From: CAVQZC01 sp963718315
GTDB taxonomy: Bacteria; Actinomycetota; Thermoleophilia; Gaiellales; JAICJC01
Direction of reading: 5' to 3'
Assembly (NCBI GenBank): GCA_963718315.1
Contig: CAVQZC010000012.1
Coordinates: 372,001-436,000, forward strand
DNA: 64,000 bases
In this document: positions 15,972 through 23,821 of the stretch, one piece after another
Layout: each line of letters starts with the position of its first letter
Position numbering within the stretch: the first letter of the stretch is position 1
Position numbers and translations under genes: made by a program
Notes under the pieces: model-generated
Told to the model about the DNA's origin: nothing
What the model saw: only the letters and a program-made list of their open reading frames with translations
Databases searched by the model: none

Positions 15972-18602
15972 TCACGGGCAGCTGACGAGCGCCCGGCTCG
16001 CACCGCCCGCCGTCGAGGCGCCGCTGACACGAACCGCCGTCGCGTCGCCTGTGTAGCGAACGGTGAGGACACGATGCTCGCCAGGCATCAGCGAGACGTC
16101 GTTGCTGCTCCAGTACGCCGGTCGTATTGATCCGTGGTGTCCGAGCAGCGTTGCCGTCAGGAAGAACGCGATGTGTTGTGAGTCGTTCCCGAGGGTGACA
16201 CGAACATGCCCGGGCGCTGTGATGCAGGCGTGGACGGCCGGCCGGACCCGCGGCATCGTGGCCAGCGCGCGCAGATCCGCGTAGCGCGAGGTGGGAGTGA
16301 CGAACCAGCGGCTGTGACGCCAGTCGATCCGGTCGGGCGTGGTGGAAAGCCAGTACGTATTGGCGTCGATCAGCTTCCCGGACGGCGACCGAAGGCGCAA
16401 CGCGACAAGATACGCCGACGTTCGTGACCGGGCTGGCCGCCGGACGACCGTCAACCGGCGCGCGTGGTCGGGTGTCGCTCCGGTCACGGTGCTCCACGAA
16501 GACAGACGCCCCCCGTCGGGGTCGTAGGTCGCAACCTCCACGCGCAGGCCGTGGGCCGTGCGGGCGGTGCCGTTCACCAGGACGATCGAGTTGTCGTCGT
16601 AGGAGTACTCAAGGTGCAGGGGCCGATTCGCCTCCATGGCGCCGTAGGTGGAACCGTTCGTGCTCAGGTCGTATCCGAACAGGTTCCAGTGCAGCGATGG
16701 CCAGGCGTTGTTCAGCATCCACTGGATGACACCGGTCGCGTCGTCGTCCCTCTGCCGGTTGAACGCCTCGAACATGCCACGCTCGCCCTCGTAGTTCATG
16801 AGTTGGGCCTTCTCGACATAGTCGGCGAGGCTCACAGGCCGCCCCATCCGTGCGAAGAGCGCCCGGTCAAACCTGCGCAGGGTCGAGAAGATGCCGCCCG
16901 ACTCGGTCGATCCGGCGTGGTACTGCACCGCCTTGGGATCTCGCCAGAGTGCCGTCAACTCGGCGGGCGTGAGCATCGCCCGCAGGCTCGCGAGGGGCGG
17001 GATCGAGGGGCCGTCGCTGGTCTCGGTGTTGAAGCCCCAGGCGCCGCCGTCGGCTCGAGGCGCGTACCAGTACGAGGGTGGGATCCACTCGTATGGCCCC
17101 GTCATCTTCACGCCGCTGGGCGGCAGCCCGGGTGTGTGGGTGTCCGACGCCGAGGAGAGGATCGGGTCGGGCCAGCGGTCACCCCGGAGCGCATCGAGGT
17201 AGCCCTGCTCGATTCGCCGCGGAGGTGCCTCGTCGCTTCCGATCAGGAAAGCGATCACGCTGGGGTGGTTACGCATCCGCCGGGCCTGGCTGTCCATCGA
17301 GGCAACTGCGACGCGATGGTCGAACGCCGTCCAGTGGTCGTTGAACTGCCAGCGGTCACAGCACATCCAGCCCGGCATCACCATGATCCCCAGCCGGTCA
17401 GCCTCCGACAGGAACCAGTCGGACTCGAGCTTGCCCTCCAGTCGCACGGTGTTCAGGCCCATCGACCGTGCGTAGAGCAGTTCCGCCCGCACCCGCGAAC
17501 GCTGCTCACGTAGCAGCAGGTCGGGGGCCCAGCCCGCTCCGCGGATCAACACGGGACGCCCGTTCACGAGGAACCGCCGGTATCCCCTCGCGTCCAGCCG
17601 CGACGTGACCTGGCGGATGCCGAAGGCTGTGCCGTCGCGATCGGATAGACGGCCGCCCACCTCGACGGCGATGGAGAGGTGCGACATGGCCGGCTTGCCC
17701 ATCCCGGCCGGCCACCAGAGCCGCGGATGAACGATGCGCAGCTGAGGGTAGGCGGATGGGCCGAAGCTCACGGTGCGGGTTTCCCCCGCGGCGAGTGTCA
17801 CCGAACGCGAGAAGCGGATCGACCCGATCGTGCCGCGCACCTCGGTCCGTGCCGGCTGGCCGCCGGCGTTGTGCACGTCCGCGGTGACTGTGAGGTCGGC
17901 CCGCGCACGATCAGCCAAGACCGCCGATCGTACCTGCGGGTCGCGGATCGAAACGGACCCGTTGCGGCGTAGCCAGACGTCGTGCCAGATCCCCATTCCG
18001 CGATCCGGGGGGATCGGGTTCCAGTCCACCCAGGTGAGCGTCAGGTCCTTCTGGAAGGAGACCGGGAAGACTTCGACGGCGACCGTGTTCGCTCCCGGAT
18101 GAACGAACCGCGTGACGTCGAGCTCAAAGGTGCGGAACGTCCCGGCGACACGGTCGGGAGTCGCCACTCGCCGGCCGTTGAGCCAGACCGCCGCCCGGAA
18201 GTTGATGCCGTCGAACACGAGAGACGTCCGGCTCTCTACCGAGTCGATGTGGAACGTTCGTCGGTACCACCACGGCACCTGGAACAGCGATTCGGGCACG
18301 GACCTGAGGTTCGTGCCGTAGAACAGATTGGGAAACCGTCCGTTGGCGACCAGGCCGGCAAGCACCGTGGAGGGCAGTCTGACCGGAAGCCACCCGCTGC
18401 CAGCGGCCGTCGCGCCGGTCGAGATCGTGGCGCCGTCCGTGCCAACCGCGGCCGAGCTCCCCAGCTCCCAACCGGCATCCAAACTGACGCGCGACGGGGC
18501 CACGGGCGCCTGTGCGCCACCCGCCGGGGACTCGGCGGCGGCAGAGAAGCAGCCGCCGACCAGGACGGCCACCAGGACCAGTCGAACAGGAATGTGCCTC
18601 AC
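15972..18602 (-). CDS. Glycoside hydrolase family 2, exo-beta-D-glucosaminidase-like lipoprotein
   Basis: 876 aa, GTG start. Residues 1-20 are a signal peptide ending in a lipobox-like LVGGC, so probably cell-surface attached. GH2 sugar-binding, Ig-like and TIM-barrel domains follow in order. LNTVRLEGKLESDWFLSEAD and VMPGWMCCDRW are hallmarks of the CsxA exo-glucosaminidase branch. Acid/base Glu about 456 (LIGSDEAPP) and nucleophile Glu about 525 (GFNTETSDGP) are both present with the expected spacing. It would release GlcN from chitosan oligomers; mannosidase activity is an alternative. It is the only gene between tRNA-Sec copies A and B. Confidence 0.88.
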   Translation of the reverse strand: MRHIPVRLVLVAVLVGGCFSAAAESPAGGAQAPVAPSRVSLDAGWELGSSAAVGTDGATISTGATAAGSGWLPVRLPSTVLAGLVANGRFPNLFYGTNLRSVPESLFQVPWWYRRTFHIDSVESRTSLVFDGINFRAAVWLNGRRVATPDRVAGTFRTFELDVTRFVHPGANTVAVEVFPVSFQKDLTLTWVDWNPIPPDRGMGIWHDVWLRRNGSVSIRDPQVRSAVLADRARADLTVTADVHNAGGQPARTEVRGTIGSIRFSRSVTLAAGETRTVSFGPSAYPQLRIVHPRLWWPAGMGKPAMSHLSIAVEVGGRLSDRDGTAFGIRQVTSRLDARGYRRFLVNGRPVLIRGAGWAPDLLLREQRSRVRAELLYARSMGLNTVRLEGKLESDWFLSEADRLGIMVMPGWMCCDRWQFNDHWTAFDHRVAVASMDSQARRMRNHPSVIAFLIGSDEAPPRRIEQGYLDALRGDRWPDPILSSASDTHTPGLPPSGVKMTGPYEWIPPSYWYAPRADGGAWGFNTETSDGPSIPPLASLRAMLTPAELTALWRDPKAVQYHAGSTESGGIFSTLRRFDRALFARMGRPVSLADYVEKAQLMNYEGERGMFEAFNRQRDDDATGVIQWMLNNAWPSLHWNLFGYDLSTNGSTYGAMEANRPLHLEYSYDDNSIVLVNGTARTAHGLRVEVATYDPDGGRLSSWSTVTGATPDHARRLTVVRRPARSRTSAYLVALRLRSPSGKLIDANTYWLSTTPDRIDWRHSRWFVTPTSRYADLRALATMPRVRPAVHACITAPGHVRVTLGNDSQHIAFFLTATLLGHHGSIRPAYWSSNDVSLMPGEHRVLTVRYTGDATAVRVSGASTAGGASRALVSCP

Positions 18603-18737
18603 CCTGGATCGATGCTACCCGCTGGGGGATCAGCAGGTAGCGCGGTCGGGCCCTCCGGGCCCAGCGACCACGATGATCCGAAACCCGGGAGGCCGGCCGA
18701 CGCGGTCGAAACGGCTATTTTGCAGGTATTTCGTGGA

Positions 18738-18804
18738 CGGAGCGGCGCCAGAGTCGAACTTACCAACCGTTGGGTTACAACGGCCTGCCGGTTTTGAAGG
18801 CCGG
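18738..18804 (-). repeat. tRNA-Sec 3' half (copy B)
   Basis: 67 nt in minus orientation, from the anticodon stem (CTTCAAA loop, anticodon TCA) to the discriminator G, matching the complete tRNA-Sec at 54 of 67 positions. The variable arm differs but still pairs (CCGTTG/CAACGG), which implies descent from a distinct functional tRNA-Sec. The 5' acceptor strand and D arm are absent, and the T stem has an A-G clash, so it is not a working tRNA. Confidence 0.75.
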
Positions 18805-18940
18805 ACGGGTTTGGCTCTGCGAAACGGTTTGAGCGGGGTCTGCGCCCCCGACGGCGCCCTCCACGATGGCTTCGAGACCGCCCGCAGGAGGACAGACCCG
18901 GTGAGAAGGACGCGCCCGTGGGTCGGGCTCGAACCCTCCC

Positions 18941-18987
18941 CTAAGGATCCGTCTTAGTAAGGTTTATGTGGTATCCCTTACCAAGGG
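18941..18987. promoter_or_regulatory. Two palindromes upstream of fic
   Basis: CTAAG-GATCCGT-CTTAG (18941-18957) and CCCTT-ACC-AAGGG (18975-18987) sit in a short AT-richer patch before the Fic start codon. They could bind a local regulator. The second overlaps the alternative GTG start at 18968, which favours the ATG at 19004. Confidence 0.4.
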
Positions 18988-19003
18988 TGATAGGATCTCG
19001 GGA

Positions 19004-20191
19004 ATGCGCGGCCAACTGAAACGGCGTCGCTGGCGCCCCGATCCGGACCTGTACGCCCCTGCCAGGTACCGGCGTCCATGCGATTACGACGTGTTCATCC
19101 CCGACCCAATCACTGCTCTGGATGTCGAGTTGTCCGGGGATCTGGCCGGGGTGGTCTCCGATGCGGAGGGTGCGATCGCGGGGTTGAACGCCGAAGCGCG
19201 TCCGGCGCTGCTGCCGTTGGCGCGCCTGCTCTTGCGGACCGAGGCGATCGCGTCGTCCAGAGTCGAAGGGATGCAGATGGACGTGCGGGCACTCGCGAGG
19301 GCCGAGGCCAGGTACAACATGGGAGCAACGGTGGGAGCCGAGGCGACCGAGATCCTGGCCAATATCGACGCGATGCAGCTCGCCGTCGAAGACGCCGCGA
19401 CCATCGAGCATCTCGCACCGCACCACTTCGAGCAGATTCACGCGGTGCTGCTGAAGAGCGCACCACGGTCTGCAGGTGCCGGCGCAATCCGCGACGAGCA
19501 GAACTGGATCGGCGGGAACGACTACAGCCCGTGCGGCGCGGACTTCGTGCCGCCACCGCCCGAAGAGCTCGACCCGCTCCTCACCGATCTCTGCACATTC
19601 TGCGGCGAGGAGGCGCTGCCCCCGCTCGTCCAGGCCGCGATCGCGCACGCCCAGTTCGAGACCATCCACCCCTTCAACGACGGCAACGGCCGCACGGGCA
19701 GAGCGCTTGTGCAGGTACTCCTGCGGCGGCGTGGCCTGGCGCCGGACTACATCCCCCCGATCAGCGTTGCTCTGGCTGCCGAACGAGCGCGGTACATCAA
19801 CGGTCTGGAGAGGTACCGGGCGGGCGACGTCGGCGAGTGGATCGAACAGTTCGCCGTGGCCAGCGCCCGGGCGGCGCAACTCGCACGTCGCTACCTCGAC
19901 CACGTCCGCGGGCTCCAGGACAGCTGGCGCGAACGCCTGCTCGCAACGCCGTCACCACCGCGAGTCGACGCGGTGGCCTGGAGGCTGATCGACGTGCTCC
20001 CCGCCCATCCGATCATCACCGTGCCGGTCGGCGTCACCGCCACCGAACGGTCGAAGCCACAGGTGAACATGGGCATCGACCAGCTCGAAGTCGCCGGCGT
20101 CCTCACCCCACTCTCGGAGTCCCAGCGCAACCGCTCGTGGGAAGCCGTTGGACTGCTCGACCTGCTCGCGGCCCTTGAAGAGGGCCGGTAG
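19004..20191 (+). CDS. Fic family protein (AMPylase), class II
   Basis: 395 aa. The Fic core motif HPFNDGNGRTGR lies at about residue 221; its His is the general base and the GNGR loop binds phosphate. The auto-inhibitory motif SSRVEG is at about residue 83, N-terminal to the core, which makes it class II. A DUF4172-like N-terminal helix region and a C-terminal winged helix (about 315-385) complete the usual soluble Fic architecture. It transfers AMP, or another nucleotide part, to a target protein. Start ATG 19004 is preferred over GTG 18968. The next gene begins 3 bp after its stop. Confidence 0.92.
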   Translation: MRGQLKRRRWRPDPDLYAPARYRRPCDYDVFIPDPITALDVELSGDLAGVVSDAEGAIAGLNAEARPALLPLARLLLRTEAIASSRVEGMQMDVRALARAEARYNMGATVGAEATEILANIDAMQLAVEDAATIEHLAPHHFEQIHAVLLKSAPRSAGAGAIRDEQNWIGGNDYSPCGADFVPPPPEELDPLLTDLCTFCGEEALPPLVQAAIAHAQFETIHPFNDGNGRTGRALVQVLLRRRGLAPDYIPPISVALAAERARYINGLERYRAGDVGEWIEQFAVASARAAQLARRYLDHVRGLQDSWRERLLATPSPPRVDAVAWRLIDVLPAHPIITVPVGVTATERSKPQVNMGIDQLEVAGVLTPLSESQRNRSWEAVGLLDLLAALEEGR

Positions 20192-20193
20192 GC

Positions 20194-20376
20194 GTGATCG
20201 TTCGCTGCACCAAGAAGATGCTCGACCTGCTGGGCGGCGGGTCGGGCTCGGTCGGTGAGTTTCCGGCAACGGATGATGACTGGTACCTGGATCTGATCTG
20301 GTTCGACCGGCGCAAGTGCCTCCTGCTCGTTCACGCCGGCACGCTTTTCCCGGTCTTCCGGGCGGACGTCCGGAGC
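20194..20376 (+). pseudogene. DUF6933 protein, 3'-truncated
   Basis: GTG start immediately after the Fic stop. MIVRCTKKMLDLLGG, DDDWYLDLIWFDRRKCLLLV and HAGTLFPVFRADVR follow DUF6933 closely for about 60 residues, but family members run to about 170. After position ~20376 the frame is Arg-rich nonsense to 20499 and lies antisense to the convergent DUF2254 gene, which is also cut. The 3' ends of both genes appear to have been lost in one deletion. Fic-DUF6933 may once have been an operon. Confidence 0.65.
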
Positions 20377-20384
20377 CCCCAGTG

Positions 20385-20977
20385 GCGGTGTCGTCGATCG
20401 ACCCGCCGGCCGGAGCTTCGTGTTGGTAGAGATCGTCGATCACCTCGCGGCCGCGGCCCGCTGCCTGGGCGAGCACGGAGGCGAGCTGGATTGAACTGAA
20501 CGCGGCCATCTGCAGCCGCCGAAAGACGATCAGTGCTGCAAGCAGCGAGCCGAACGCGACGATCGGCACGACTGCAGAGGTCGTGTCCTGTCCACTGATG
20601 ACGAGGGCGGCCGTCAGGGCGTAGACAACGAGCGCCGTGTAGAACGCGAAGGAGCGCCACACGATCGGGTCGTCACGAAACAGGTTGAGGCGCGGGGTGT
20701 AGGTCGTGGTAGCAAACTGCACCACCAAGAACAGGAGCGAGAAGACGATTCCGATGAAGGTGACCGTCCCCGCGCCTACGGCGACGAGCATGTCGACAGC
20801 GCGAGTGGTGGGGATGTCGTAACCGACGCCGATGTGGGGCGTCAGAAACGCGAGCATGACGGCAGCCGCGACGGCGGCCAGCTGGGCTGTTCCCGCTCGG
20901 AGGCGTCGCCGGCGGCGCAGCCCGCGGACGAGCTGCGGTCGCCTCTCCGAAGCTTTGGTGTGGCGGGCGTGCATCAT
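20385..20977 (-). pseudogene. DUF2254 membrane protein, 3'-truncated
   Basis: Starts at 20977 (or 20974), 3 nt after the stop of the GAP gene, so co-transcribed. It has about four membrane segments (LAAVAAAVMLAFLTPHIGVG, AVGAGTVTFIGIVFSLLFLV, FAFYTALVVYALTAALV, VPIVAFGSLLAALIVF) and the conserved VQFATTTYTPRLNLF. About 195 residues remain of the usual 400 or more. The frame stays open to 19952, but that part is only the antisense of DUF6933 and fic. Role of the family unknown. Confidence 0.65.
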
Positions 20978-20979
20978 CT

Positions 20980-21657
20980 CTAGCCGGTGAGCGGGGGGAG
21001 GCCTTTGGCGATCAGGTCGACGCCGAAGACGAGGAACAGCACGGTCATGACGGCGGCGTTGTGCACCGCGAGCCAAGCTTTCATCGAGTCCAGCTCGGCC
21101 TTGGCGTGGTCACCGCCGACCAGGTGGTAGACGACGGGGCCGCCGATCGTGAGGCTGCCGACGACCACGAAGACGAGCAGCGAGACGACCGCGTCGCTCG
21201 TCGGAAGGCCGAGCTGTGCGAGTCCGGCCGCGGCGCCGATGGCCAGGAGCAGGTTCTTGGGGTTCACGCCCGCAAGCAGCACTCCCAACGCGAAGGCTTT
21301 TCCGGGTGTGAACGAGTCGATGCCCGCCATCCACTTGGGCATCTCGGCCTCGGCGCCCGGTTCCGGCCGGTCGCGCCAGTTGCGAGCGGCGAGCAGCAGG
21401 AACAGCACGCCAAACGCGACCTTGCCCCAAGCGACGGTGTCGGATGCGGTGCTGCTCGTCGAGGCATCGCCGGCATCAGACAGCGCGTAGACGATGCCGC
21501 TGACGAGGCCCAGTGCGAGGATCCACCCGAGCAGGAACATCGGCCCGTTCACGCGTGCCTTGGCGGAGAACAGCATCAGGATGACCGCGATGATCGGCAC
21601 CGGGCTGATCGCCACGCCGATCGCGAAGGTCAGTACCTCACTGATCCCCTGTCCCAT
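20980..21657 (-). CDS. GAP family (LysE-like) membrane protein
   Basis: 225 aa; ATG preceded by GAAGGAGGAGT. Six hydrophobic segments. The start GVAISPVPIIAVILMLFS and the VLLAGVNPKNLLLA segment identify the GAP/Sap family (Sap: sulfolipid-1-addressing protein), related to LysE exporters. It probably exports a lipid or amino-acid-like compound. First gene of a pair with the truncated DUF2254 gene. Confidence 0.82.
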   Translation of the reverse strand: MGQGISEVLTFAIGVAISPVPIIAVILMLFSAKARVNGPMFLLGWILALGLVSGIVYALSDAGDASTSSTASDTVAWGKVAFGVLFLLLAARNWRDRPEPGAEAEMPKWMAGIDSFTPGKAFALGVLLAGVNPKNLLLAIGAAAGLAQLGLPTSDAVVSLLVFVVVGSLTIGGPVVYHLVGGDHAKAELDSMKAWLAVHNAAVMTVLFLVFGVDLIAKGLPPLTG

Positions 21658-21824
21658 ACTCCTCCTTCACGATGGCGGCAACTGGCGCGCGAGCGCCCAT
21701 CCTGGTTGGCGCGAGCCGGCGCGTTGACTGCCGTCTACCGTCTGCGGCGAACGGTTCGGTGCCGACGCGGTCGACCGTCCGGACCCGTCACCCGGCTGAT
21801 GTGCTGGCTTGCGTTCGCACGCCG

Positions 21825-22232
21825 CTAGAGGTCGGCGTGATGCTCTTCCTCGGGGAGGCCGGCCTTCGTCCAGGCGCCGAAGCCGCCGTCGAGGTTCGCG
21901 ACGTCCTCGAAGCCCATTGTCTTTAGGGTGTGCGCGGCGAGCACGGCTCGCACGCCGGATCGGCAGTAGACGATGACGCGGCGGCTGGGATCGAGCTCGG
22001 CGTTGTGGCGTGGGCTTGCGGGGTCGGCCGCGAACTCGAGCAGTCCGCGGGGCACCTGCACGGCGCCCTGGACGTGGTGCTCCCACTCCACCGGCTCGCG
22101 GACGTCGAGCGCCACAGCCTGGCCTGTCCTGAGCTGCTCATAGGCTTCCTGGGGCGTGACGTTCTCGATCTCCGCGCGCGCTTCCTGCACCATCTGGGCG
22201 GCGGTCCTGATTGGGGTGGCGGTGTCGGGCAT
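21825..22232 (-). CDS. Single-domain rhodanese
   Basis: 135 aa from ATG 22232 (ribosome binding site AAGGAGTAG). The rhodanese domain spans residues 25-125: VALDVREPVEWEHHVQGAV, active-site loop VIVYCRSGVRA with the persulfide-forming Cys, and the closing GGFGAWTKAGLP. Transfers sulfane sulfur. It lies 70 bp downstream of the DszB-like gene on the same strand and so is probably in its operon, receiving or detoxifying reduced sulfur (inference). Confidence 0.9.
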   Translation of the reverse strand: MPDTATPIRTAAQMVQEARAEIENVTPQEAYEQLRTGQAVALDVREPVEWEHHVQGAVQVPRGLLEFAADPASPRHNAELDPSRRVIVYCRSGVRAVLAAHTLKTMGFEDVANLDGGFGAWTKAGLPEEEHHADL

Positions 22233-22302
22233 GGCACTACTCCTTAGGTCACGATTGAAGGTGGCCGGGCCTGCGCGCCCGGCCACCCCGCGAATGTGTT
22301 CG

Positions 22303-23486
22303 TTATCCGAGCCGCAGCGTCATCGCATCGTCCAGCGAGACAGGCTCGGGCAGCTTTGCGATGCTGCGCTTCTGCCACTCCTCCTCGACGAGTTCGGAGG
22401 CGGCCTTCTCCAGGAACTCGGGTGCCGCCCACTCCTGCACGTCGAAGTCGTGCTGGATGTATCCGTGGCTGAGCATGAAGTCCTTGTTGATCTCCGTCGC
22501 CGCCAGATTCTGCGGTGACAGGTTCGGGACAAGGTCGACCTTTTGGAGGTTGCGGTAGGTGTCCTCGACGTCCAGGTAGAACGTCTGCTTGTCGAGGATC
22601 GCGGCGGCGGCGTGCTTGTGCTCGTTGGCCCACCGTCCGACCTTGATCATCCCCTTCAGGATCGCCACGACGATCTCGGGGTGCTCCTCACAGACCACGT
22701 CGGTGACCGTGAAGGTTGCCGGGATGTTCGCTCCCTGCAGCGTCCAGTCCGGATAGGTGGCGAGGTCCTCGATCGCCTTGATCTGCCCGGTCGCCTCCTG
22801 GGAGTGCTGGAACACGCGCGACTGGGTGTAGATCGCATCAACCTTGCCCGACAAGAGCGCCGGCTCCAACGGGCGGAACGCGAGGTCGTGCTTGTGGTCG
22901 CGCTTCAGCCACAGCTCCGAGGGGTTGTGCATCGGCGCGAGCATCTCGGGCTTGTCGTACCAGTCATCGGGATAGGGGAACTCGACGATCTCCACGTCGT
23001 CGCGAGTCAAGCCGTTGAGCATCAGCATGAGCTCGATCCCCTGCTCCTCCTGACAACGCCACCAATCGTTCTTGATGGTGTTCAGGCTCTTAGACAGACC
23101 GATCTTCTTGCCCCGAAGGTCAGACATCTGGTGGATGTCGTCCCGCGCCCGCACGATCATGCAGCCACCCTCGGGCATGACGTGGGTCAGGCCGACCAGC
23201 CGCGTGCGGCGCACGTCGGCGTGGGCCTGGATCGCCGGGTAGCAGCCGCCGACCCGGATCAGGTTGTCCATGTTGTGGATGTAGTGCGGGTACCAGTTGT
23301 TCTCGCGGACCGAGCGCAGGAAGCTGTACTCCACGTCGATCTTCTTGAGCTCCTCCGGACCCAACCGAGCTCCTGGTCGATGTTGCTCGCGGAAACGAGC
23401 GGGCAGTTCGTGTAGTAGAACTCGCTCCAGTCCAGTGGGACAGTGTCGGCCCGTCGCTGGACCGCCGGCTCCTCGGTGACGCTCAT
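22303..23486 (-). CDS. DszB-like sulfinate desulfinase (SsuA/NrtA fold), frameshifted
   Basis: ATG 23486 behind GAAGGAGACTCCG; about 393 aa after one base is restored near 23362 (ELGW|GPEELKKIDVEYSFL). There is no signal peptide, which argues against a periplasmic binding protein. The pattern fits DszB, the enzyme that cleaves the C-S bond of hydroxybiphenyl sulfinate: the catalytic Cys sits in TNCP at residue 28 (DszB Cys27 in SNCP). His and Arg lie ten residues apart in HYIHNMDNLIR followed by VGG (DszB His60/Arg70). QEWAAPEFLEKA matches the conserved C-terminal QWAAPEFL. Product would be sulfite. The substrate is unknown and sequence identity is probably low. Confidence 0.7.
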
Positions 23487-23821
23487 CGGAGTCTCCTTCA
23501 TGTCGGACGTATAGGCATGTCTAGCCTCGCGGGCCGGCAGCCGCCGCGCATCGGCGGCCGCCCCTAGTCGCCGTAGGTAATCCTCCGCAGGTGAACCAGG
23601 CCGAGGCGGGGGAGACGGCCGCGCGCCCACTGCGTCCGTGGCCGTTGCCCGGTGCTGGGGTGGGCCGCGGTTGGTGTAGGGTCTGGCGGGGGTATCCCGG
23701 GTCGTCCTCGGCCCAGCGCCACTCATGGTTCGGCGCGATCCGCGAATCACCGTCTGTGCCAGCCGTTCGGTCGTGCGCCGGCGGTCATGAGCGTCGTTTC
23801 GCTCCGAGTGGAGGTCATCTG
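23487..23821. other. Divergent promoter region of the sulfur genes
   Basis: 335 bp between the DszB-like gene and the arylsulfatase, both with strong ribosome binding sites at its edges. No open frame I can support and no obvious palindrome beyond GC-rich short repeats (GCCGCCGCGCATCGGCGGC, 23539-23557). Confidence 0.4.

Noticed and set aside
18917..18957. tRNA-like T arm (GGGTTCGAGCCC) just upstream of fic
   Set aside because: The five-base T stem does not pair around a seven-base loop and no acceptor or anticodon arm can be built.
22303..23486. ABC transporter sulfonate-binding protein
   Set aside because: Same fold, but there is no signal peptide or lipobox, no permease or ATPase genes adjacent, and the DszB catalytic triad pattern is present.
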